A DNA stretch of 64,000 nt from JANPLD01 sp964445765 (GTDB lineage Bacteria > Pseudomonadota > Alphaproteobacteria > Rickettsiales > UBA8987). This document shows positions 10,034 to 17,586 of this stretch, piece by piece. The stretch lies in assembly GCA_964445765.1 (NCBI GenBank), contig CAYULD010000002.1:124001-188000 (forward strand), written 5' to 3'. The notes beneath the pieces are model-generated. The model saw only the letters and a list, made by a program, of their open reading frames with translations, was not told the DNA's origin and searched no databases. A program made the translations under genes and the position numbers. The number at the start of each line of letters is the position of its first letter. Within the stretch, counting starts at the first letter, position 1.

Positions 10034-10393
10034 TTTCAAACCACACGAGAAGGGATGATTTTATGAGGCGAAACAAGGCTTTAAGCCCCTTATTTTCCAC
10101 TAATTTCAAAACTGAACTTCGTAAACATTCTTTGCTTAACATCACTCCATTTCAACCGCTACGAGAGCATGAGGTTGGTTCTAATCTCATAACCATAGGT
10201 TATAAAACAATAGAAACCCTCAAAAATAGGCAGTTCAGAGCCACTGAGACGAAAGACGTATAAGAGCTGAACTTAATTTGAATAAGTTTAGGATTTGAAA
10301 ATAGTTTGAAAAATTTTGTACTAGGGCAGATGAGATTCGAACTAGCTCAGAATAAGGTTCAGGGGTTGAAAATATTTATTTTTTTACTATCAT
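10034..10393. other. Non-coding stretch between tRNA-Ser and the DUF2971 gene
   Basis: About 360 bases with no gene I can support. A short open frame here overlaps the tRNA and has no recognisable product. AGTTCA near 10232 and TGAACT near 10267 are complementary and could close a hairpin. At about 10318-10350 there is a stretch containing GATTCGAAC that resembles the T-arm region of a tRNA on the minus strand, but a full tRNA cannot be folded from it. The stretch is probably remnant DNA of the tRNA-adjacent accessory patch. Confidence 0.4.
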
Positions 10394-11185
10394 ATGACAA
10401 TGATTGAACCACATGCAACACTTTTAAAAAAGCCAGAGCAAGGTAGTTTGCTTTATAAAGTTTTTCGTCCCGAATATTTTACTGATATGATTGAAAAATC
10501 TTATATTTACTTTTCTAGGGTTGACAAATTTCCAAGTGATCCAGACGATTCTAATTTACCCCGTGAAGATAGGGAGCTAGTAACTGAAATTAAATTTGAA
10601 AACAGCGATACTACTTGGGCAAATATTCTTGATAGAGGTAGAGTGAGAACCTACGCAACTTCTTTTTCAATGTCCGAATCTGAATATTTATGGAAGGAAT
10701 ATGGAAAGAATAACCCAGACTCTATTTGCATAGTATTTGATTCAGAAAAACTAATTGAACATTTGAATATAATTTTCAGAGAAGGAAAACTAATATATAA
10801 CAACCTAATTCTAAATAACTTCTTTTTTATAAACCATGGAATTGTTGGATATTATAATGGAAATAATTTGCAAAAAAAAGAAGCAAAACTACTTAACCCA
10901 ATAGAATATGTCTATTCTAAAAAACATGATTTTAATCTAGATAATGAGTTTAGAACAAGCCTTTCTTGTTTTGGAATTTATGAAAAATACATAATAAACC
11001 ATGATAATCAAGAAATTGGGTTTGATTTTCCGAATGGTCTAGCATTTGGCTTTAATTATGCTGAGGCAAAAATTAAGAATGTAATAAAGGAAATCAAATT
11101 TAATTATAGACCAAGTGATAAATATTTTGACAAGATAAAAAATTTACTAAAAGCAAAAGGTTTAGAATTGGTTTTACCAAATTAA
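10394..11185 (+). CDS. DUF2971-family protein
   Basis: 263 residues, no signal peptide or membrane segment. The N-terminal LLYKVFRPEYF and IYFSRVDKFPSDPDD, followed by TYATSFSMSESEYLWKEYG and SICIVFDSEKL, match the layout of DUF2971 proteins (a YK(Y/F)R-like start, a YFS...FNDP-like motif, then CFS...LW..Y and GI.I.F). The biochemical role of the family is unknown; members often sit in accessory or defence-like regions. It lies alone between tRNA-Ser and a decayed gene, in sequence with no operon partner. Family assignment is from remembered motifs, so moderate confidence; the function is unknown. Confidence 0.65.
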   Translation: MTMIEPHATLLKKPEQGSLLYKVFRPEYFTDMIEKSYIYFSRVDKFPSDPDDSNLPREDRELVTEIKFENSDTTWANILDRGRVRTYATSFSMSESEYLWKEYGKNNPDSICIVFDSEKLIEHLNIIFREGKLIYNNLILNNFFFINHGIVGYYNGNNLQKKEAKLLNPIEYVYSKKHDFNLDNEFRTSLSCFGIYEKYIINHDNQEIGFDFPNGLAFGFNYAEAKIKNVIKEIKFNYRPSDKYFDKIKNLLKAKGLELVLPN

Positions 11186-11306
11186 ATTTCAGTGAATCCT
11201 CTTAACTTTCTTTACAACCCTTAGTTTTGCTTGCTTCCGCCAAACCAAGGCTGGCTCTGTTTTGTTTTACAAACACCCGCCATATTGCCAAAAAACGCCA
11301 AAAATA

Positions 11307-11640
11307 CTACATATTGATAGTGAAGGTTTTTCTTGCTTTTTCATCCCTTAAAAATAGCTTGTTGTTGCTTTCTAATTGATTAAAATTTACAGAAACACCA
11401 CCAATTTTTTTCAAGAAGTTTTAATTGCTTAATTTCATTTTCAGATAATTTTCAAGCATCTTTTAAGAGTGTTTGAACTGCTGAAACGAAAATATTAACA
11501 TCTTCACTTCCTTGTTGTTTAATTTATTTATAATGATTTTCAAAGCCTTCACTTAGCTTTGAATTAAATTTAACCTGCTGATTAAAAAGAGATATATCGC
11601 TTTGCACGATAACTCTGGGATAAATATATCAGGAGAACCA
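11307..11640 (-). pseudogene. Decayed gene of unknown family (at least two frameshifts and two stops)
   Basis: Read on the minus strand, protein-like segments alternate between frames: SPDIFIPELSCK, then DISLFNQQVKFNSKLSEGF, an in-frame stop, then DVNIFVSAVQTLLKDA, another stop, KLSENEIKQLKLLEK, and after a one-base shift GGVSVNFNQLESNNKLFL to a stop at 11307. The amino-acid composition and the continuity across stops look like a real ancestral gene, not random sequence. I cannot name the family. The remainder, 11186-11306, shows no coding signal. It lies between the DUF2971 gene and rpsI and supports this being an eroding accessory patch. Confidence 0.55.
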
Positions 11641-11645
11641 AAAAA

Positions 11646-12146
11646 TTATCTCTTAGAGAATTGGAAGCTTCTGCGGGCTTTTTTATGGCCGAATTTTTTA
11701 CGCTCAACAACCCTAGGATCACGAGTTAAGAAGCCACTTCTTCTAAGTGGAGTGTGATTAACTTCAGGGTTATAATTATCAAGTGCTCTGCTTATTCCGT
11801 GCCTAATAGCACCAGCTTGACCAGATAAACCGCCCCCTTCAACAGTTGCTATAACATCAAACTTGCTGGAAGAATTAACAACATCAAAAGGTTGATTAAC
11901 AATCATCTGTAAAACTGGACGTTTTAAGTATGATTTGATATCTTCACCATTGATAGTAAATTTGCCTGTTCCCGGCTTAATCCAAACCCTTGCAGATGCG
12001 TTTTTTCTTCTGCCTGTGCCGTAAGCTCTGCCTTGTGCATCAAGCTTTGTAGCTTTTTTAGCATTGCTTTCTGAGGCAACAATTTCTTCTGCGTTTGCAG
12101 ATTTAGTTTTTTTAGCCTTTTTTAATTCTGTAGGAATATTAATCAT
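11646..12146 (-). CDS. rpsI: 30S ribosomal protein S9
   Basis: 166 residues. The conserved S9 core starts near residue 41 ([17 protein letters not shown]) and ends with the typical [12 protein letters not shown] tail, which reaches the ribosomal P site. The first 38 or so residues are a Lys/Ala-rich extension beyond the E. coli protein; such extensions are usual in alphaproteobacterial S9. It is the second gene of a two-gene unit with rplM, 17 bases downstream of its stop. Expression is presumably constitutive and growth-rate linked. Confidence 0.98.
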   Translation of the reverse strand: MINIPTELKKAKKTKSANAEEIVASESNAKKATKLDAQGRAYGTGRRKNASARVWIKPGTGKFTINGEDIKSYLKRPVLQMIVNQPFDVVNSSSKFDVIATVEGGGLSGQAGAIRHGISRALDNYNPEVNHTPLRRSGFLTRDPRVVERKKFGHKKARRSFQFSKR

Positions 12147-12163
12147 AAAAAATACTTAATAAT

Positions 12164-12652
12164 TTATTTTTTTGTTCTAAATTTTCTGTTTTTATCATTC
12201 AAAGAAGCAACATCATAAGGAATTGGGTTCTGAGCTTCATGAGGGTGGTTAGCACCTGAATAAACAAATAATTTTTTGAATTGCGCACGACCCAAAACAT
12301 CTTCACGAGAAATCATTCTTTGAACTGCTTTTTCAATAATAAAGCCGGGATTTTTACCAGATAAAACCTTAAAAGGCGTAGTTTCTTTAATACCACCTGC
12401 AAAACCTGTATGGCGATAATAAGTTTTATCCCTAAGTTTATTATTACCTTTCAGGCAAACTTTTTCAGCGTTGATAACAACTACATAATCACCAACATCT
12501 TGATTTGTAGTGTAAACTGGCTTATTTTTGCCCCTTAATAATTTTGCAATTTCAGAAGCAAGCCTTCCTGCAACGAGGTCAGTTGCGTCAATTAAATGCC
12601 AGTTACGCTTAACTGTAGCTGGGGTAAATGTTTTTGTAGCTTTGTTTTTCAT
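12164..12652 (-). CDS. rplM: 50S ribosomal protein L13
   Basis: I chose the ATG at 12652, which gives MKNKATKTFTPATVKRNW and 162 residues; the frame is open to 12706 but the extra 18 residues are unlike L13. The core WHLIDATDLVAGRLASEIAKLL, DVGDYVVVINAEKV and GFAGGIKE are all present. L13 is an early assembly protein of the large subunit. rpsI follows at once, the standard rplM-rpsI pairing. The divergent or upstream region of 75 bases separates it from the end of xerD. Confidence 0.97.
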   Translation of the reverse strand: MKNKATKTFTPATVKRNWHLIDATDLVAGRLASEIAKLLRGKNKPVYTTNQDVGDYVVVINAEKVCLKGNNKLRDKTYYRHTGFAGGIKETTPFKVLSGKNPGFIIEKAVQRMISREDVLGRAQFKKLFVYSGANHPHEAQNPIPYDVASLNDKNRKFRTKK

Positions 12653-12727
12653 CTTAAAAAATCTAATTTGGGAATGCTTGTATATAGATAAAGCCCTTGC
12701 TGTCAAGAGAAAATTTGAGAAATAAGC

Positions 12728-13678
12728 TTAAGCCTTAGATAGTGGGTGGTTGGCTTCAACGAAATTCTTTAATTTACTGATATTTGTATGGGTATAAATT
12801 TGCGTGGTTGATATATCGCTATGGCCAAGTAATTCCTGCAGAACCCTTAAATCCAAGCCTTTATCTAAAATATTTGTTGCAAAAGAATGTCTTAAAATAT
12901 GGGGTGAAATTTTGGAAGGAGAAACCCCCGCCTTTATAGCATATTCTTTAAGCAGATTCGCCACTTGTTGACGCGTCAAAACGCCATTTTTATTATTAGA
13001 TGGAAATAAATATTTTTTTCTATCTAACTTATTAATGCTTAAATTTGTCTCCCCCCCCCTTTCTTCAAAATAAATTTTTTGAAGCTCAATATATTTCATA
13101 ATATTTTGATATAAACTAGCCTTTATTGGCACAAGCCTTTCTTTATTGCCCTTGCCAGAGATAATCATAAAATATTTATCTTGCCCCGCATAATTAGTTT
13201 TTTGAATATCAGAAATTTTTAGGGAAATAACCTCAGAAACACGAAGCCCCGCTTCAGATAAAATTTCTATCAGGCATATAATCCTATAATTTTTATAAGT
13301 TTCACCTTCACTAAGTGCAGAATTTTTGATTGCTGAAATTTCACTCTCAGTAAGAAATTTAGGAAGGTTTTTATCTTTCTTAGGTAATAAAATATTTTTT
13401 GCTGGATTTTTGTTGATGATATTTTCACTATGTAAAAAATGATAAAATTGCCTGATTGCTGAAATTTTTCTGCTGATTGAACTCGCCTTGAAATTATGGC
13501 TGATTGACTCAATATAATTATTTATCTCCTCTTTGTTGAGTGATAAAATCGGGGTTTTAACAGCTTCAGAAAACTGGGTTAAATCTCTCTGATAAGATTC
13601 TAAAGTATTTTTGCTGGCGTTCTTCTCAGAGGCAAGCATTGAAATAAAATCATCAATTATTGAAATTGAGTTTTTCAT
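12728..13678 (-). CDS. xerD: Tyrosine recombinase XerD
   Basis: 316 residues, with an N-terminal SAM-like core-binding domain (about 1-90) and a C-terminal catalytic domain. The full catalytic set is visible: Arg146 (AGLRVSEV), Lys176 (SGKGNKER), His260 and Arg263 (HILRHSFAT), His286 (GHSDISTTQ) and Tyr295 (IYTH). With XerC it resolves chromosome dimers at dif. The position divergent from aroK-aroB, with a small membrane-anchored ORF at its 5' end, is a common alphaproteobacterial arrangement and argues for the housekeeping recombinase over a mobile-element integrase. Confidence 0.93.
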   Translation of the reverse strand: MKNSISIIDDFISMLASEKNASKNTLESYQRDLTQFSEAVKTPILSLNKEEINNYIESISHNFKASSISRKISAIRQFYHFLHSENIINKNPAKNILLPKKDKNLPKFLTESEISAIKNSALSEGETYKNYRIICLIEILSEAGLRVSEVISLKISDIQKTNYAGQDKYFMIISGKGNKERLVPIKASLYQNIMKYIELQKIYFEERGGETNLSINKLDRKKYLFPSNNKNGVLTRQQVANLLKEYAIKAGVSPSKISPHILRHSFATNILDKGLDLRVLQELLGHSDISTTQIYTHTNISKLKNFVEANHPLSKA

Positions 13679-13784
13679 TTTTTATTTCCTTACGAACCTC
13701 TTTAACTTCTGGCTGAATATCAGCTTTATATAGAAAGCCTAACGCAACCATTATCATTAAAATAATAATAATTAATTTTTTCAC
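13653..13784 (-). CDS. Small protein with one N-terminal membrane segment, upstream of xerD
   Basis: A 43-residue frame starting at GTG (13784): MKKLIIIILMIMVALGFLYK, then ADIQPEVKEVRKEIKNEKL. It has one hydrophobic segment (residues 3-18) and a charged tail. It overlaps the xerD start by 26 bases. An in-frame TAA just upstream limits the start. I recall similarly small, poorly described proteins between xerD and aroK in related alphaproteobacteria, and the hydrophobic-then-charged pattern looks selected, but the function is unknown. Confidence 0.6.
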   Translation of the reverse strand: MKKLIIIILMIMVALGFLYKADIQPEVKEVRKEIKNEKLNFNN

Positions 13785-13836
13785 TTTAACTAAATGTTTG
13801 TTATATTAAAACTATGATTAATAAATTTTATATCCA

Positions 13837-14418
13837 TTGAAAGAAAAATTTTCAAATAATTACCATAATGCACTTTCTGATGCTAGAAGTAAGCAAATTG
13901 TTCTGCTGGGAATGATGGGAACAGGCAAAACAACGCTAGGCCGAAAACTTGCGAAAATTTTAGGCATAAATTTTTATGATATAGACCTTGAAATAGAAGG
14001 GGATATTGGCCATAGCATAAGCTGGATTTTTGAAAATATTGGCGAAAAAGAATTTCGCAAGATGGAACATCAAAAAATAAAAGAATTATTGCAGGGTAAT
14101 ATTCCAAAAGTTATCGCACTTGGTGGTGGTGCTTTTTTGAATGAGGATTCAAGAGAAATAATTAAACAAAATGCGGTTTCTGTATGGCTAAAAGCCAGTG
14201 CTGAAACGATTTTCAAAAGGGTTTCCGCACGCAGAGATAGACCCCTTCTTGAAACAGAAGATGATAAGCTGGCTTTGGTAAAAAAAATTATGAAAGATAG
14301 AGAAGAAATCTATGCTAAAGCTGATTTAATAACCATCACAGATAATACTTCGCAGAAAAAAGTTTTAGAGAAAATTATTACAGAAATTTCTTATTTTATT
14401 AATAAAAAAACTAAATAA
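13837..14418 (+). CDS. aroK: Shikimate kinase
   Basis: 193 residues from a TTG start at 13837. The nucleotide-binding P-loop GMMGTGKT is at 25-32; the shikimate-binding DIDLEIE and EKEFRKME follow, then ALGGGAFL and the lid region with SARRDRPLL. AroK phosphorylates shikimate in the chorismate pathway. aroB begins 11 bases after its stop and lolA overlaps aroB, so aroK-aroB-lolA is probably one transcript, reading away from xerD. No better ATG start is in frame upstream. Confidence 0.95.
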   Translation: MKEKFSNNYHNALSDARSKQIVLLGMMGTGKTTLGRKLAKILGINFYDIDLEIEGDIGHSISWIFENIGEKEFRKMEHQKIKELLQGNIPKVIALGGGAFLNEDSREIIKQNAVSVWLKASAETIFKRVSARRDRPLLETEDDKLALVKKIMKDREEIYAKADLITITDNTSQKKVLEKIITEISYFINKKTK

Positions 14419-14429
14419 ATATAACATAA

Positions 14430-15518
14430 ATGAAAATTAATAATGTTAAAGTTGCCCTTGAAAATTCACCATATGAAATTTTAATTGGTGAAAATCTTCA
14501 CGAAAATACTGGCAAATTTTTAGAAAAAACTCTCAAGAAAAATAGCAAAATTTTTATTATCTCTGATGAAAATACTGCAAAAATTTTCTCTAAGAAAATT
14601 ATAAAATCTCTACAGGCAAGCAATTTTGAAGTGTTTCAAATTAAACTTCCTGCGGGTGAGAAAACTAAAAATTTTAAGAGTTTGCAATATATTATTGATG
14701 AAGTTTTTAAGCACCAGCCAGAGAGATCTTCAACCTTACTAGCACTTGGTGGTGGCGTTGTTGGCGATATAACAGGCTTTGCCTCAAGTATAATTTTAAG
14801 GGGTATAAATTTTGTTCAAGTGCCAACTTCCCTGCTTGCAATGGTGGATAGCTCAGTAGGTGGTAAAACTGGAATAAATTTGAAATTTGGCAAAAATTTG
14901 GTGGGCAGTTTTTATCAGCCTAAAATTGTTTTAGCAGATATTAATAGCCTTGAAACCTTGCCTCAGAGAGAAATGCAAGCTGGCTTTGCAGAAATTGTTA
15001 AATATGGTTTGATTGATGATATAAAATTTTTTGAATATTTAGAAAAGCAAAATGATTTTTCTAATATCTCTTGTATGATTGAAAAATCTTGCGAAGCTAA
15101 AGCAAGAATTGTTGCTGAAGATGAAAAAGAAGCAGATAAAAGAGCTTTACTAAATCTTGGGCATACTTTTGGCCACGCACTTGAAGCCCTGCTTGGATAT
15201 GGCAGTAAGTTATTACACGGTGAAGCCGTTGCAATTGGTATGGTGCAAGCCTTCAGATTTTCTGAAATGCTTGGCATTTGCCCTAAAAATAGGGCTGATA
15301 GAGTGGAAAATTTACTCAAAAAATTTGGCTTACGAACTAATGTTAAAGAGCTTAAACATAAATTTAAGATTGATGAAATAATCTCCCTTATGTATCAAGA
15401 TAAAAAAGTTGCTGATAAAAAGCTCACTTTTATTCTTGCTAAAGATATTGGTAACTCGTTCATCAAAAAAGATATTGATGAAAAATCTCTAAGAAAATTC
15501 TTACTTACTGATCTATGA
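14430..15518 (+). CDS. aroB: 3-dehydroquinate synthase
   Basis: 362 residues, normal length. NAD-binding GGGVVGDITGFASS, the phosphate/metal region SVGGKTGIN and the zinc-ligand block LNLGHTFGHALE are intact. AroB converts DAHP to 3-dehydroquinate, step two of the shikimate pathway. Its stop overlaps the lolA start by 4 bases, indicating translational coupling. The aroK-aroB pair is a standard proteobacterial combination. Confidence 0.97.
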   Translation: MKINNVKVALENSPYEILIGENLHENTGKFLEKTLKKNSKIFIISDENTAKIFSKKIIKSLQASNFEVFQIKLPAGEKTKNFKSLQYIIDEVFKHQPERSSTLLALGGGVVGDITGFASSIILRGINFVQVPTSLLAMVDSSVGGKTGINLKFGKNLVGSFYQPKIVLADINSLETLPQREMQAGFAEIVKYGLIDDIKFFEYLEKQNDFSNISCMIEKSCEAKARIVAEDEKEADKRALLNLGHTFGHALEALLGYGSKLLHGEAVAIGMVQAFRFSEMLGICPKNRADRVENLLKKFGLRTNVKELKHKFKIDEIISLMYQDKKVADKKLTFILAKDIGNSFIKKDIDEKSLRKFLLTDL

Positions 15519-16162
15519 AAAAAATATTTGTAAAAATAATAACTATTATAATTTTGATAAGCATTTCTAATGCGAATGCTGATAATCAAGTTTTGTATAG
15601 GAATTATCAAGATGAAATAAACACCGCACAAATTTACTTAAATAAGTTAAAAACTTTAAGTGCAAATTTTATTCAATTAAACCCTGATAACTCAAGCATT
15701 GTAAATGGTGATTTATATCTTGAAAGGCCGGGCAAATTATTACTTAGATATAATAAACCATTTAAGATGGATTATTTTATCATTCACGATAATTTCGTTC
15801 AATATGATTATGATTTAGACCAAGTTACTAGGGCAGATGCCTCAGGAAATCCGCTTGGTATATTGCTTTATAAAGGCGTTAATTTGAAAAATAATAAATT
15901 GCTAGAACTAACAAATGTGTCTTCTGAGCGAGATTTTTTTGAGCTATATTTTGTTAATAAAACAGATGATTTATCTGCAGAAATTATGGGTTTAATTCTT
16001 AAATTTAGTAAATTACCTATGCAACTTGTCTCAATTAAAAGGGTTGATGAAGCTGGCAAAAGCACTGAGTTAATTTTTTCAAATGTAAAACAAGATGAAA
16101 AATTTGATAAATCAATTTTCAACTTCAGAAGACCATCTCAAAAATATCCAAAAGTTAAATAA
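15515..16162 (+). CDS. lolA: Outer-membrane lipoprotein carrier protein LolA
   Basis: 215 residues. A signal peptide of about 22 residues ends at NANA. The mature part carries the LolA features: LKTLSANFIQLNPD near the start, GDLYLERPGKLLLRYNKPF in the hydrophobic cavity wall, and the QLVSIKRVDEAGKSTELIFSNV region near the end. LolA ferries lipoproteins through the periplasm from LolCDE to LolB. It overlaps aroB by 4 bases. The gene converges on yggT, and a family A repeat fills the gap. Confidence 0.88.
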   Translation: MKKIFVKIITIIILISISNANADNQVLYRNYQDEINTAQIYLNKLKTLSANFIQLNPDNSSIVNGDLYLERPGKLLLRYNKPFKMDYFIIHDNFVQYDYDLDQVTRADASGNPLGILLYKGVNLKNNKLLELTNVSSERDFFELYFVNKTDDLSAEIMGLILKFSKLPMQLVSIKRVDEAGKSTELIFSNVKQDEKFDKSIFNFRRPSQKYPKVK

Positions 16163-16200
16163 TTTGAAAAACTATATTAAATTAGGTTGAGGTCTGAGAT

Positions 16201-16284
16201 GTCATCCTGACCCCTAGAGCGAAGTGAAGGGGAAGGATCTTTAGATGTTTCGCTAACTAGATGTTTCGCTTCGCTCAACATGAC
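16201..16284. repeat. Dispersed palindromic repeat, family A, copy 2 (internal duplication)
   Basis: Begins GTCATCCTGACCCC and ends CTCAACATGAC like copy 1, but the segment AGATGTTTCGCT occurs twice (near 16243 and 16259), separated by AACT, which lengthens the element to 84 bases. It lies between the convergent genes lolA and yggT. The strong hairpin potential could serve as a transcription stop for either gene. Confidence 0.85.
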
Positions 16285-16308
16285 AAACTTCAAGATAATT
16301 TTCTATAT

Positions 16309-16590
16309 CTAAGCAAAATAATAAGTTAAGCAATATTGCACAAAGTGAATTGTTATAAGCAATAAAACTGGTGAAATATCAACGCCGTTAATTGGTTTTA
16401 TATATCTTCTAATTTTATTTAATATTGGCTCAATAATTCCGGATAAAAAGCCCATAACCCTGCTTACTAATGGTTGAAACTTATTTATAATTTCAAAATA
16501 AATTAGTAACTGCACAACTATATAAACAAAAATTACTAGAGAGAATAATTCTAGAATTAAGTTAATTAAAGCGATTAATGGTGGTAGCAT
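16309..16590 (-). CDS. YggT family integral membrane protein
   Basis: 93 residues with two hydrophobic regions (about 4-32 and 70-90) separated by the diagnostic motif LVSRVMGFLSGIIEPILNKIRRYIKP and GVDISPVLLLI. YggT-family proteins are small inner-membrane proteins; in other bacteria they are linked to osmotic tolerance or, in chloroplast and actinobacterial relatives, to cofactor attachment and cell-division placement, but the role here is unproven. It lies 12 bases after the response regulator gene on the same strand, so it may be read through from it. Confidence 0.85.
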   Translation of the reverse strand: MLPPLIALINLILELFSLVIFVYIVVQLLIYFEIINKFQPLVSRVMGFLSGIIEPILNKIRRYIKPINGVDISPVLLLITIHFVQYCLTYYFA

Positions 16591-16602
16591 ATAAAACCCT
16601 TG

Positions 16603-17586
16603 TTAGTTAATTTTTTTATCTTCTTGTTTTTCTCTTATTGGCATTTTGAAAACAACAACATTGCCCCTGCCCCAATATTCAATAGAATTTGGATTCATTA
16701 TATTAGCCATTGCTATGCCCCTGCCGTTAGGATCTGTCATACGAGATGGTTCAAAATCAAGATATTCTTCCCAATTAAAGCCTTTGCCTTCATCTTTTAT
16801 AACAACGGTATAAATGCCCTCTTTATCTTTTTTGAATAGTTCTACAATAACTTTTTTCTCAGCATTTATGGGGCTTTTTGCACGATTTTCAATTTCTTCA
16901 TCATATCTATTTTCAAGCAATAATTTTGCTTTTTCTTCAAAGCCTATTTCAAAATTTCCGTGCTCTATTGCGTTAATTAAAAGTGCAGTTAAACCAATTA
17001 CAAACTTACTAGGATCAGCACTAAAACGAGCTAGGTAATTTGCAAGTTTTCTTGCTTCATCAAAGTTTTTAATTTCAAAATTTGCGGATTTTATACTATC
17101 AATAATAGAATAAATATTTCCAACTTCACTTTTTAAGGTTTCACTATTTTGCTTTTCACGAATAGCAGATTTAACAATAGAAACCAAAACTGCGTGTGCA
17201 TAAGGTTTTGTGATATAGTAATATGCACCGCTTTCAATGCCTTCAACATTCTTCTTTTCCTGCGTCATTGCGGTTTGCATTATCACAGGAATATTTTTAG
17301 TTTCAGGGTTAGATTTTAATAGTTTTAGAACTTCTATACCATCAATGCCGGGCATCATTATATCAAGTAAAATAACATCAATTTTCTTTGCGTTGGGTGT
17401 TATAAAATCAAGAGCTTCATTGCCATTAGTAAATGTATGACAATCAAAGCCACCCATTTTTAGATGCTTTTCTAGAATTTCTAGATTAAATTCTTCATCA
17501 TCAACACAAACGGCAACCGGCACTTTTGAGGATATATTACCCTCCTCAGCTGCAAGTTTCACTTGGTTTTCCATTAATTTAGACAT
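16603..17586 (-). CDS. Response regulator with receiver domain and RsbW-like ATPase output
   Basis: 327 residues. The receiver domain (about 24-145) has the acidic pair D29/D30, phospho-acceptor D75 in VILLDIMMPG, and the conserved Lys in ITKPYA. After a helical linker comes a HATPase_c_2-like domain (about 180-320) with N-box ALLINAIEHGN, G1-like DEGKGFNW and GRGIAMANI. This is the fold of anti-sigma kinases such as RsbW/SpoIIAB. No DNA-binding domain is present. Its start overlaps the stop of the upstream histidine kinase by 8 bases, so they are almost certainly partners. Output may be by protein-protein control, for example of a sigma factor; that is inference. Confidence 0.85.
   Translation of the reverse strand: MSKLMENQVKLAAEEGNISSKVPVAVCVDDEEFNLEILEKHLKMGGFDCHTFTNGNEALDFITPNAKKIDVILLDIMMPGIDGIEVLKLLKSNPETKNIPVIMQTAMTQEKKNVEGIESGAYYYITKPYAHAVLVSIVKSAIREKQNSETLKSEVGNIYSIIDSIKSANFEIKNFDEARKLANYLARFSADPSKFVIGLTALLINAIEHGNFEIGFEEKAKLLLENRYDEEIENRAKSPINAEKKVIVELFKKDKEGIYTVVIKDEGKGFNWEEYLDFEPSRMTDPNGRGIAMANIMNPNSIEYWGRGNVVVFKMPIREKQEDKKIN

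Noticed and set aside
9849..10145. Open frame on the minus strand across tRNA-Ser with MGFEPT-like text
   Set aside because: It is the antisense of the tRNA-Ser gene; such GFEPT peptides are a known artefact of translating tRNA genes backwards.
10006..10263. Open frame on the plus strand starting inside tRNA-Ser
   Set aside because: It begins within the tRNA, has no family resemblance and no ribosome-binding site; treated as non-coding.
10318..10350. tRNA-like T-arm sequence GATTCGAAC on the minus strand
   Set aside because: No acceptor or anticodon stem can be built around it; at most a tRNA fragment, not a gene.
12728..13678. Integrase of a mobile element
   Set aside because: Length, sequence and its place beside aroK-aroB match housekeeping XerD; it is not beside a tRNA or cargo.
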